A stretch of DNA of 64,000 nt from the NCBI GenBank assembly GCA_024103495.1, contig JAGFIQ010000003.1, positions 43,500 to 107,499 of the forward strand. The letters are read 5' to 3'. The notes under the pieces were generated by a model. The model was given only the letters and a program-made list of their open reading frames with translations. It ran no database searches and was not told the DNA's origin. Every line of letters begins with the position of its first letter. The first letter of the stretch is position 1. The stretch comes from Aridibacter famidurans. Lineage in GTDB: Bacteria > Acidobacteriota > Blastocatellia > Pyrinomonadales > Pyrinomonadaceae. This document shows positions 1 through 7,020 of this stretch, piece by piece. A program made the position numbers and the translations under genes.

Positions 1-2
1 TA

Positions 3-806
3 GAAAAAGTAACGGAACTTGCGAGAATAACCGCTGAAGCGGTAAGGATCCTAGGGTTCAACACGAATCTGGCTCCGGTCGTCGACGTGATCACACCGGC
101 TAGGGAGCGATTCAACAACGGCCTTCACTCCAGGGCGTTCGGCTCAACGACGGACGGCGTCGCCCGTTTGACAAAAGCCTACCTGACAGAACTGCAGTCC
201 GGAGGCGTGGTCGGGTGCCTGAAGCACTTCCCCGGAATAGGCGCCTGCGAGGTCGACTCGCACGATGAGCTTCCGGAAGTGTCGATCGATGAATCAGAAC
301 TTCGCTCGGTCGATCTCACTCCGTACCAAAGGCATTTTGAAGAAGAACTTGCTCACGCCGTGATGACCGGACATGCGGCGTTTCCGGAAGCCTCGTTTCA
401 GGAGAAGGACGAGGAAGGCCGCTTTCTTCCCGCTTCATTGAGCAGGAATGTCGTCACAGGACTGCTTCGCGACGAGCTCGGTTTCAAAGGCGCATCGCTC
501 ACCGACGATCTCGAGATGGGCGCCGTAATGAGGAATTACGGAATCGGTGAGGCGTGCGTACTCTCAATTGAGGCTGGACACGACCTGCTTTTGATCTGCA
601 ACTCCCCGGAAGCGGTCGAACTCGGGTATCGCGGGGTGATGGAAGCAGTAATAAACGGAAGGATTTCAGAGGATCGGCTTAATGTATCACTTGAACGAAT
701 TGCCGGGCTTAGATCGTTGCTTCAGCCGCCGCTCGACTACGACACGGAACGGCTCGAAGAGCTGTCTGAGGAAATTCGCGAACTTAAAGAGAGGATCGGC
801 GGCTGA
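3..806 (+). CDS. Glycoside hydrolase family 3, NagZ-like (5' truncated by window edge)
   Basis: The reading frame is already open at base 3, so the true start lies before the window. The protein is most of a family 3 glycoside hydrolase barrel. It shows the strand LAPVVDV, the loop KHFPG followed by D-S-H, which in NagZ enzymes is the catalytic Asp/His dyad, and TDDLEMGAV, which holds the Asp nucleophile. NagZ enzymes cleave N-acetylglucosamine from muropeptides in wall recycling. The loop reads KHFPGIG where KHFPGHG is usual, a small deviation next to the active site. A peptide-type solute receptor follows 27 bases later on the same strand, which would fit recycling of wall fragments, though that link is inference. 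Assignment to GH3 is firm; the exact substrate is less so. Confidence 0.88.
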   Translation, partial: EKVTELARITAEAVRILGFNTNLAPVVDVITPARERFNNGLHSRAFGSTTDGVARLTKAYLTELQSGGVVGCLKHFPGIGACEVDSHDELPEVSIDESELRSVDLTPYQRHFEEELAHAVMTGHAAFPEASFQEKDEEGRFLPASLSRNVVTGLLRDELGFKGASLTDDLEMGAVMRNYGIGEACVLSIEAGHDLLLICNSPEAVELGYRGVMEAVINGRISEDRLNVSLERIAGLRSLLQPPLDYDTERLEELSEEIRELKERIGG

Positions 807-833
807 ATCGCGCCGCGGTAGGATTGCATATAT

Positions 834-2429
834 ATGAAACGAACAATACTGATAGCGGGCATCATTCTGGGACTCGTGGCGCTCACCGCTTCTACCTGCG
901 GCAGCCGCAGGGACGTTTTCACGATCGCGATGGACGGCAAGTTCTCGACACTGGACCCGATCGGTTCGGTCACGGTGGACGCGAACTCCGAAAGGATCCG
1001 GACGCTTATGTACAACTCGCTCGTGAAAAAGAACGAGAAGTTCGAATACGTCGGCGATCTTGCGGAGTCGTTCACGCCCAGTGAGGACGGGCTCACGTAC
1101 ACTTTCAAGCTCCGGGACGGCGTGACATTCCACGACGGCTCCGCGCTTGATTCTTCGGACGTCAAGTACACATTCGACAAGCTCTTCGAGTCCAGGGGCG
1201 CCAAGGCCAGTGCGTTTTCCGTCACAGAAAATGAACAGAAGGTCGATATCATCACCTCGATCGACGCCCCGGACGAACGGACCATCGTGATAAAGATCGT
1301 CAGGCCGGAGTTTCGCAATCAGCTCATCCCGAACCTTGTTCCGATCGCGATCGTGCCGAAAGACGCTCCGGTCGGAAAGGAATCGGGCGCCGATACGAAG
1401 CCTCCGGTCGGCACGGGGCCTTACAAGTTCGTTTCGTTCGATCCGGGACAGAACGTCATCGAGCTCGAAGCGTTCGACGGTTACTTCGAAGGACCGGCCA
1501 ACATAAAGCAGATCCGCCTGATGGTGCTCGCGGACGCAAATGCGCTGCAGGCCGAACTCCTTTCCGGGCGCGTCAATCTCGCGCCGGGCGCCTCCAGCCT
1601 TCCGCCCGACAGCCTCAAGAACATCGACGAGACCGAGAACCTTAAGGTCGTAAAGTCGAAGGGGTCCAACATCCAGTACCTCTGGTTCAACACGCAGGCC
1701 GAGCCCGTGAACGACAAGACCGTGCGGCAGGCGGTGGCTTATGCGGTCAACCGCGAGAGGCTGATCAACGACGTTCTGGCCGGCGCCGCCACGATGGCAC
1801 ATTCGATCTTGCCCGAGCAGTCCTGGGCATACGAGGCCGGGACCGTGTACAGCCACGATCCCGGGAAGGCGCGGGCGCTTCTCGACGAAGCGGGTCTGAG
1901 AGACACTAACGGCGACGGGATGCGCGAGATGAAACCTCTTATCCTGAAGATCTCGTCTTCGAGCAGAACCGTCCAGCAGTATTCACAGGTGATACAGAAT
2001 CAGCTCAAAGAAGTCGGGATCCCTATGGAGATCGAAAGCCTGGAAGCTCAGACCATGCGATCGCAGGTGCAGGGCGGACAATTCATCGTGACCACGGGTA
2101 TTTGGGTCGGCGGAAACAGTGATCCCATCTTTCTGAAGGACCTGTTCTCGTCAAGTAACATTCCTGTTCCGGAACGGGTGGGGCTCAACCGAGGACGTTA
2201 CAAGAACGAGCGTGTCGACGAGCTTCTCGACCAGGCGTTCGCGGAGCCCGACCAGGCGAAGGCGAAGCAACTGTACGTGGAGGCCCAGAAGATCATCAGC
2301 GAGGAGCTTCCGCTGTTCCCGCTTTGGTATCCGAACAACATCATCATCGCGAGCGAAAGCGTTCAAAACATAGAGATGAACGCCTCGGGCGACTGGGATT
2401 TTGTGAGGAAGCTGACGTATCAGGAGTGA
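834..2429 (+). CDS. ABC transporter substrate-binding protein, family 5 (oligopeptide type)
   Basis: This 531-residue protein is a periplasmic solute receptor of the DppA/OppA/MppA family, length typical. A hydrophobic signal segment (residues 4-19) is followed by S-T-C-G, a weak lipobox because Thr rather than Gly or Ala precedes the Cys. Family features are the early segment LDPIGSVTVD, the LAESFTPSEDGLTYTFKLRDGVTFHDG block around residues 65-95 and the DKTVRQAVAYAVNRERL block near residue 300. The ATG is preceded by AGGA at 820-823. No permease or ATPase gene lies beside it, so it either works with a transporter encoded elsewhere or is an orphan receptor. The ligand cannot be read from sequence; proximity to a NagZ-like gene makes murein peptides a reasonable guess. 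Confidence 0.9.
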   Translation: MKRTILIAGIILGLVALTASTCGSRRDVFTIAMDGKFSTLDPIGSVTVDANSERIRTLMYNSLVKKNEKFEYVGDLAESFTPSEDGLTYTFKLRDGVTFHDGSALDSSDVKYTFDKLFESRGAKASAFSVTENEQKVDIITSIDAPDERTIVIKIVRPEFRNQLIPNLVPIAIVPKDAPVGKESGADTKPPVGTGPYKFVSFDPGQNVIELEAFDGYFEGPANIKQIRLMVLADANALQAELLSGRVNLAPGASSLPPDSLKNIDETENLKVVKSKGSNIQYLWFNTQAEPVNDKTVRQAVAYAVNRERLINDVLAGAATMAHSILPEQSWAYEAGTVYSHDPGKARALLDEAGLRDTNGDGMREMKPLILKISSSSRTVQQYSQVIQNQLKEVGIPMEIESLEAQTMRSQVQGGQFIVTTGIWVGGNSDPIFLKDLFSSSNIPVPERVGLNRGRYKNERVDELLDQAFAEPDQAKAKQLYVEAQKIISEELPLFPLWYPNNIIIASESVQNIEMNASGDWDFVRKLTYQE

Positions 2430-2464
2430 CCTTGTTCGAACGGCGGGCTTAAAAGCTCTCTAAC

Positions 2465-2492
2465 TTGACAAACCGGGCTCCGATTGTAGAAT
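2465..2492 (+). promoter_or_regulatory. Sigma70-type promoter of tRNA-Gly
   Basis: A perfect TTGACA at 2465-2470 and TAGAAT at 2487-2492 are separated by 16 bases and sit 15 bases before the tRNA. The same pair with the same spacing recurs at 6340-6367 ahead of a decayed copy of the tRNA gene. Confidence 0.8.
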
Positions 2493-2507
2493 TGAGCTTT
2501 GCATTGG

Positions 2508-2582
2508 GCGGGAATAGCTCAGCGGTAGAGCACAACCTTGCCAAGGTTGGGGTCGCGAGTTCAAATCTCGTTTCCCGCTCCA
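2508..2582 (+). tRNA. tRNA-Gly(GCC), CCA encoded
   Basis: The 75 bases fold as a full cloverleaf. The acceptor pairs GCGGGAA with TTCCCGC, the anticodon loop is TTGCCAA on a stem CAACC/GGTTG, and the T loop TTCAAAT sits on GCGAG/CTCGT. The discriminator base is T2579 and CCA is encoded at 2580-2582. The anticodon GCC reads glycine codons GGC and GGT. Confidence 0.96.
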
Positions 2583-2593
2583 TCAAGATCCGG

Positions 2594-2625
2594 AAAGGCT
2601 GTCTGAAATGGCAGTCTTTTCATTT
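2594..2625 (+). terminator. Rho-independent-like terminator after tRNA-Gly
   Basis: AAAGGCTGTC (2594-2603) pairs with GGCAGTCTTT (2610-2619) around a six-base loop, including two G-T pairs, and is followed by a T-rich run. It lies 11 bases after the tRNA 3' end, the expected place for its terminator. Confidence 0.55.
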
Positions 2626-2749
2626 TTCGAGGGTCGAGAAATTCGAACGCCGGAACTTTAAAAGCTATCAGTTGGAGCTTGTCTCAAAAGAACTGCGTTT
2701 TTGCCCGGACCCGGATGAGGAAATTTCAGAGGACGAACTATATCAGTTG

Positions 2750-2873
2750 CCCCCCTTTCTACGGGGGGATAATGAGAGGCCTTCTGAGATCTGTCGCCGG
2801 GTTTAGCCGGCTGTTTTTGGGGCTGAAGCCCCTTTCAGGTTAGGGGTTCCTGAGCCCCCCGCTGAAGCGGGGG
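2750..2873. repeat. Cluster of four short GC-rich hairpins
   Basis: Four perfect small hairpins are packed in 124 bases: 2750-2755/2763-2768 (six C-G pairs), 2796-2800/2807-2811 (GCCGG, followed by a T run), 2819-2823/2828-2832 (GGGGC around TGAA) and 2856-2862/2867-2873 (CCCCCGC around TGAA). The last two share the core GC-TGAA-GC. The surrounding interval 2626-3127 holds no gene I can support; open frames there cross these palindromes and look like chance. Confidence 0.6.
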
Positions 2874-3127
2874 ACAACTGAACGACGTTTTTTGGAATTT
2901 GTGGGCCCAGATATGATTGGAGAATTCCCTGCCCTTGCTTTTCAGACAGCCCCTTACTGACGATGGTCGTATCTCCGGCGAGAGATCGCGTGAGATTAGC
3001 CGCACGATCATAAGAACTGCATTTCGTACGGCCGACTGTTCAAATCTAAGTGCCTGAATTCCGTTGGTGAACGAGAGGACGTGTCGAAAGACGTCCGGGC
3101 CGGAAACGTCCGGCATACGGAATCGGA

Positions 3128-4804
3128 TCAGCGAAACGTCACAAAGAACACGTCCCCGCCCGAGCGCAGATCCCTGCCGTAGGAAAAGACTACCCTCTGC
3201 CCGAGCGCTTTAACCTTCGCCTGCATTCCTAAATCCCATAGCCATCCATCGGACCCAATACGGCCCGAAGTGCCCGAGATCCGGCCGATATCGAGAAACG
3301 GGCCCAACTTGAGGGTGATCAGGGAGTTGCTGTAGACATTCTTGTCGATCTCCCAGTTTGAGAGAACGTAGTTTCGCCCCATCGGAGCATTGCCTTTCCG
3401 GCCGTCACGGGTCCCCGCATGTGCCCTCAGCCACAGATCGTTGTCCCGCTCGACACCGAGAATGAAAAGCTCGTCGAACGGCACCTCTCCAAGCGTACGG
3501 CCGACGCGGATCCGGCTCCGCATTTCGTAGTCGTCTCCGCGAGCCTGCGGGAACCAGTGCGTTTCAATCGAGCCCTGGATCTTGGCGAACGTGTTCGACG
3601 GCTCTGACCACGTGCGCCCGAGCTGTGCAAAGACGGCCGTTCTTATGGTCAATCTACGCTCCGGAATCCGGAAGAGAATGTAGTCGGCACCGGCGGAATG
3701 CTTCAGCTGGAAGCCTCCGGACAGAAGCTCCGGAGTTAAAGGAGAATCCGGAGAGACATCAAGAAACTTCCGGTGCGACAACTCGACCTCCGTGGACCAG
3801 CTCCAACGCCCGCTCTCGAACGACGTCACGCCCGCCGAGAACGCCTGTTTTCGCAACTTCAAATCGCTTCTGCGTTTCGTTTCATCCGAAAAGTCGCGAA
3901 TGTCCCAGTTCTCGTCGCGAAGGTCCAGGTCGAGATGGTACCGCCGTTTGGGATCACCAGAAAAAGGCCCGGAGAGGTTTGCCCGTATGCGGCGCTTTTC
4001 GGAGTCCCAGCGGAGAAGCGCGACGGCGTTGATGCCCCGGCCGCCTATGTTGTAGTACTCCGGATGGATCGTCTGAAACGGAAGGCCCCGAAACACGTTG
4101 ATCAGCCCCTGCCACTTGTTGGCGCCCCATCCGTTTCGCTCGCGCGCCCGGAAGACCACATCGAAACTTCCGTCCGGGCGGGCCTCGAGATCGAACCTTC
4201 TATCGGGGAAGATCCCGAGCCCGTCGACCCTCGCCTCTGTGGTCTTCATCTCCGATAGCTTCAGCACGGATGCCGGCGCGAACCGGAAAGCACGGTCAAG
4301 GAGTACCTGATCGACCTCGAGTGGCGGCTCCTGAAGCACCTGTTCCACACGCGGCCTGGAGACGCGGTTCCAATACTTCAAGGCCGCGTCGATATTGCCC
4401 TGAAGGAAATACACGCTGCCCAGGAAATCGACTGCGTACTCGTCGTCGGGATCAAGCCGCAATGCACGATGGAGGTTCTTTGCTGCGGCACCATATCTCT
4501 TCTGCTTGAAGTTGATCCCGGCCAGTTCGATCGGAAAACGTTTATCGCGCGGAGCTTGAGCGCGGCCGCGCTCGAAGGCTTTCTCAGCGTCGTCCCAGCG
4601 TTCGAGGCGGGCCAGTGCCAACCCGTGGTAGTAATTGAGGTCGGCCGACGGCGACGGATCGGCTTCGGCGGCCCGTACGATCTCCGGCCAGCGTTCTTCT
4701 GCCGCGAGTTGTTTGATCCGTTCCAGACCAGCGGGATCGGGAGTCTGTGCGGAAAGCGTAAGCGATAGGACGGCGAGGACAAGTAGGACTGCTGCGGCTC
4801 TCAT
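3128..4804 (-). CDS. TPR protein with C-terminal outer-membrane beta-barrel (surface antigen type)
   Basis: The start at 4804 gives a clean signal peptide (RAAAVLLVLAVLSLTLSAQT) and overlaps the stop of the preceding gene as ATGA, so the two are translationally coupled. After the signal come TPR-like helices (about residues 30-160). The C-terminal half, some 350 residues, alternates short polar and aromatic strands and ends with Phe-Arg, as in BamA/TamA/Omp85-like barrels. It is probably exported, with the TPRs periplasmic and the barrel in the outer membrane. In Pseudomonas PA2778 a C39-like peptidase is joined to TPRs; here the peptidase is a separate upstream gene and the TPR part carries a barrel. 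The specific function is unknown. Confidence 0.72.
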   Translation of the reverse strand: MRAAAVLLVLAVLSLTLSAQTPDPAGLERIKQLAAEERWPEIVRAAEADPSPSADLNYYHGLALARLERWDDAEKAFERGRAQAPRDKRFPIELAGINFKQKRYGAAAKNLHRALRLDPDDEYAVDFLGSVYFLQGNIDAALKYWNRVSRPRVEQVLQEPPLEVDQVLLDRAFRFAPASVLKLSEMKTTEARVDGLGIFPDRRFDLEARPDGSFDVVFRARERNGWGANKWQGLINVFRGLPFQTIHPEYYNIGGRGINAVALLRWDSEKRRIRANLSGPFSGDPKRRYHLDLDLRDENWDIRDFSDETKRRSDLKLRKQAFSAGVTSFESGRWSWSTEVELSHRKFLDVSPDSPLTPELLSGGFQLKHSAGADYILFRIPERRLTIRTAVFAQLGRTWSEPSNTFAKIQGSIETHWFPQARGDDYEMRSRIRVGRTLGEVPFDELFILGVERDNDLWLRAHAGTRDGRKGNAPMGRNYVLSNWEIDKNVYSNSLITLKLGPFLDIGRISGTSGRIGSDGWLWDLGMQAKVKALGQRVVFSYGRDLRSGGDVFFVTFR

Positions 4805-5355
4805 CCGCCGCCTTTGGGTTCGGGTACGGCCAGCAGCGTCCAGTTGCCGGTGCCGCTCCATTCCTTTTCAAAGCCGGCCCGGTCATGTTTCAGGAGCTTT
4901 CGCTGGGCCGGGTCGTTTAAAAGGAGAAGATCCTGCTCGGCATCAATGCCGACGACAACGACGTAATGAAGTGGACCGCTTGAAGGCTTGAGAGCCGCGA
5001 TCAAAGGCCGTCCTTTCCTGATGTGCTGAAGCAGGATCTCCTGGTCGCCCCGGAACGAGAACGCCTGATACCCGTTCTGCTGAAAATAACTCTCCATCTC
5101 CGAAGCGAGAATACCTTCAGACCCCGGCTTGAAAAGCTCGCTGTGGATCACGGACGCGTCCGAACTGTCAGTCGGGGAATTTCCCTTTTGCTTCTCCCAG
5201 TACTGCATCACCATCGCGATGCTCGCCGACCCGCAACCGTTCTTTTCCTGCTTTACAAACGGGACATCCAGCCAGGCGCCTGCGGGCTCCTGCGCACACA
5301 CGATCCCGAAAGTACATATGATGAGGATGAATGTTCTTGCAAGGTTAGAAGCCAT
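4801..5355 (-). CDS. C39-like papain-fold cysteine peptidase (PA2778 type)
   Basis: I place the start at the internal ATG at 5355 because it begins directly with a hydrophobic signal segment (ARTFILIICTFGIVCAQ) and has AAGG upstream; the frame is open to 5436 but without a ribosome binding site. The mature protein carries the Cys motif NGCGSASIAMVMQYW, then PLHYVVVVGID with the catalytic His and LLLNDP with the Asp, the standard Peptidase_C39_2 arrangement. It is about 180 residues and has none of the TPRs seen in the PA2778 fusion. It sits between a PA2779-like gene and the TPR/barrel gene, reproducing the PA2778-PA2779 neighbourhood. The substrate is unknown; it probably acts in the periplasm. 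Confidence 0.8.
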   Translation of the reverse strand: MASNLARTFILIICTFGIVCAQEPAGAWLDVPFVKQEKNGCGSASIAMVMQYWEKQKGNSPTDSSDASVIHSELFKPGSEGILASEMESYFQQNGYQAFSFRGDQEILLQHIRKGRPLIAALKPSSGPLHYVVVVGIDAEQDLLLLNDPAQRKLLKHDRAGFEKEWSGTGNWTLLAVPEPKGGG

Positions 5356-5595
5356 TCGTTTCGCCTTGAAATCATCGCGGCCGGAACGCCGGCCGACGTC
5401 ATTCTCAGGTTTAAGACTTTCCTGTCGCTTAGCCATTAAGCGGCACGGAACAAGCAGTGCCGGAGTTCCGAGATGTTCTTCAACCGTTCACTCAAAAGGC
5501 CGCGGACAGCGCAGGATGCCGCCCACGGCCGCTCTATCAAAACGTTGAAGACCAGATTCCGATCCCGGACGTCAGCCGGTAAGGATCGAAGTGCC

Positions 5596-6000
5596 CTAAA
5601 CTGCCACGAGGATCAAAATGATAACTGCGACCACCACTATGATGATCAGCAGTTCGCGATTGCTGAACGCACCGGCGGCAAAGTCTTCTCGCAGCTTGTC
5701 AGAGCGCGCGGCCAGCGCCGCAAGTTCAGCGTCGCTCAGCAACGCTACAGCGGACCTGACCTCGCCCGGATCCATCCCGGCCGCTTGAACGGCATTCTGG
5801 GCCTCGTCCGACGAGAACAGCTGCAGAACCTTTTCGCGGTCTTGCTTCCGTTTCTCGGTGGCGTTTACAAGCTCTTTATGAATGTCAGCCGGGCGCACAA
5901 CGTGCTGCTGTGCCAGCAAACCGGGCGGAACGGCGAGCAAGGCAGCCAGCAGAACACAGACGACCGCTCCGAATGAACGCCGAAGTCTAAAACCCATCAT
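5596..6000 (-). CDS. PA2779-like small membrane protein
   Basis: This protein of about 134 residues has an N-terminal signal segment (VVCVLLAALLAVPPGLLAQ), a charged helical middle with MDPGEVRSAVALLSDAELAALA, and a C-terminal membrane anchor (LLIIIVVVAVIILILVAV). That layout and the Asp-Pro-x-Glu-Val helix are typical of the PA2779 family, which occurs next to PA2778-type peptidases, as here. The start is either 6000 or the second Met at 5997; the latter gives an eight-base gap to the GAGGAGGT at 6006-6013. It is the first gene of a three-gene operon under the promoter at 6051-6079. Its role is unknown. Confidence 0.8.
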   Translation of the reverse strand: MMGFRLRRSFGAVVCVLLAALLAVPPGLLAQQHVVRPADIHKELVNATEKRKQDREKVLQLFSSDEAQNAVQAAGMDPGEVRSAVALLSDAELAALAARSDKLREDFAAGAFSNRELLIIIVVVAVIILILVAV

Positions 6001-6050
6001 CGAATACCTCCTCAGTGATAGTTAAGTGTCGATATATCGGTACTTTGGAT

Positions 6051-6079
6051 AACCTATGTTTATTGAGGGAACATGTCAA
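6051..6079 (-). promoter_or_regulatory. Promoter of the PA2779/PA2778-like operon
   Basis: Read on the minus strand, TTGACA (6074-6079) and TAGGTT (6051-6056) are 17 bases apart. A strong ribosome binding site, GAGGAGGT at 6006-6013, follows before the first gene. Confidence 0.65.
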
Positions 6080-6197
6080 GAATTTCGCGTAACCTTGGCG
6101 GCCGGCGCGCGAACTGACGGGCCGGACCTGCCAGCCCGGACGGAGTGAGATCCAAATCCCGGACGGCTCAAACAGATCTTTTCCGACCGGGCCGTCT

Positions 6198-6237
6198 GAT
6201 CGTCCGTGACGGACTTCGTCCGCTAATCGGGACGATC
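6198..6237. repeat. Nested hairpin between operon promoter and decayed tRNA
   Basis: An outer stem GATCGTCC/GGACGATC (8 pairs) encloses an inner hairpin CGGAC-TTC-GTCCG. The interval 6080-6340 otherwise shows nothing that I can identify. Confidence 0.45.
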
Positions 6238-6339
6238 GGATTCGGTTCCCTTCAGTATCATTTAATATTGGAAACAGGCTTCCGCTTAGGCATATTCACG
6301 TACTTCGCAGGATCGTTCTGTAATGGAAAAGACAATAAC

Positions 6340-6457
6340 TTGACAAGACCGCGTCCGGCTGTAGAATTGTGCTTTGCTTTGGGCGCGAGTATTTGAGCGA
6401 TGATGAGCATTCCGGCCGGGATCTGGATCGCGAGTCGAGACGTCGTCTCCCGCTCCA
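6340..6457 (+). pseudogene. Decayed second copy of the tRNA-Gly gene with intact promoter
   Basis: TTGACA (6340-6345) and TAGAAT (6362-6367) match the promoter at 2465-2492 exactly, with the same 16-base spacer length. The following 75 bases (6383-6457) have the same length as tRNA-Gly and align to it without gaps. Six of seven acceptor pairs, the GCC at the anticodon position, part of the T stem and the terminal CTCCA are kept. The anticodon stem has lost three of five pairs, the conserved T before the anticodon is G, and the T loop consensus is gone, so it should not make a working tRNA. Confidence 0.7.
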
Positions 6458-6511
6458 AAGAGTCCCGAAGCGGCGCCCGTAGGCGTCGCTTAGTTCTTTA
6501 AGGGATCCGTA

Positions 6512-6623
6512 AGGACTGAGAGAAAGGGACTGAGGACTGAGATATTCTTTTCAGTGACTCAATATCGATTGTCGGTAATCCTGATTGTCTTCCCTCAGTC
6601 CTCAGTCCTTTTCTCTCAGTCCT
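6512..6623. repeat. 30-bp near-perfect inverted repeat upstream of tRNA-Cys
   Basis: Arms 6512-6541 and 6594-6623 are reverse complements over 30 bases with a single mismatch, separated by 52 bases. Each arm is itself built from the repeated word GGACTGAG. The right arm ends six bases before tRNA-Cys. It could be a large cruciform, a REP-like element or the scar of a small mobile element; no coding capacity lies inside. Confidence 0.75.
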
Positions 6624-6627
6624 CGAG

Positions 6628-6704
<77 letters not shown>

Positions 6705-6710
6705 GCTTCT

Positions 6711-6760
6711 AGTAAATCGTCAATCGTAAATCGTGAATAGTAAGCAGTGAATCGTGAATG
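6711..6760. repeat. Short imperfect tandem repeat of the word AATCGT
   Basis: Directly after tRNA-Cys the word AATCGT occurs four times within 50 bases in the forms AAATCGTC, CAATCGTA, AAATCGTG and GAATCGTG, interspersed with GAATAG and GAATGG. It looks like a low-complexity intergenic repeat. Confidence 0.55.
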
Positions 6761-6881
6761 GAAATTGTTTCCATTCATGCGGGAGTGCTTCGCGCGCATC
6801 ACCGTCCGGTCTGTCCCTCGCCGGGTTCGATCTTCTCGGTGATACGGATCAACGTTGCAGAAGACTCCGGGAATCACGCTG

Positions 6882-6980
6882 ATGTTTGCGGTGGTGGGAA
6901 AGCCGGTAGTGGTTGCCTACACGGCGATCGTCTACCGGGTGTTCCGCGGGAAGGTAAAGCTCGGGAAGTTTAGCTACTAA
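6882..6980 (+). pseudogene. Short hydrophobic reading frame, possible gene remnant
   Basis: A 32-codon frame (starting MFAVVGKPVVVAYTAIV and ending KLGKFSY) reads like the end of a membrane protein: a hydrophobic stretch followed by a basic tail. The same frame stays open upstream only to about 6846. No ribosome binding site is clear. It may be the last fragment of a lost gene or chance; I do not recognise the family. Confidence 0.25.
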
Positions 6981-7020
6981 GTGTACTGATTCTCAGTATT
7001 ACCGGATCGCAAAATCGGGG

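Noticed and set aside
687..1856. Long minus-strand frame opposite the solute receptor gene
   Set aside because: Codon composition mirrors the receptor gene on the other strand and the translation has no domain; a shadow frame.
2465..2806. Plus-strand reading frame of 113 codons across tRNA-Gly
   Set aside because: It is the tRNA, its promoter and the following hairpins read as protein; no ribosome binding site and no protein-like composition.
2835..3116. Minus-strand frame of 93 codons beside the hairpin cluster
   Set aside because: It runs through the palindrome at 2856-2873, has no ribosome binding site and no recognised motif; kept only as part of the repeat interval.
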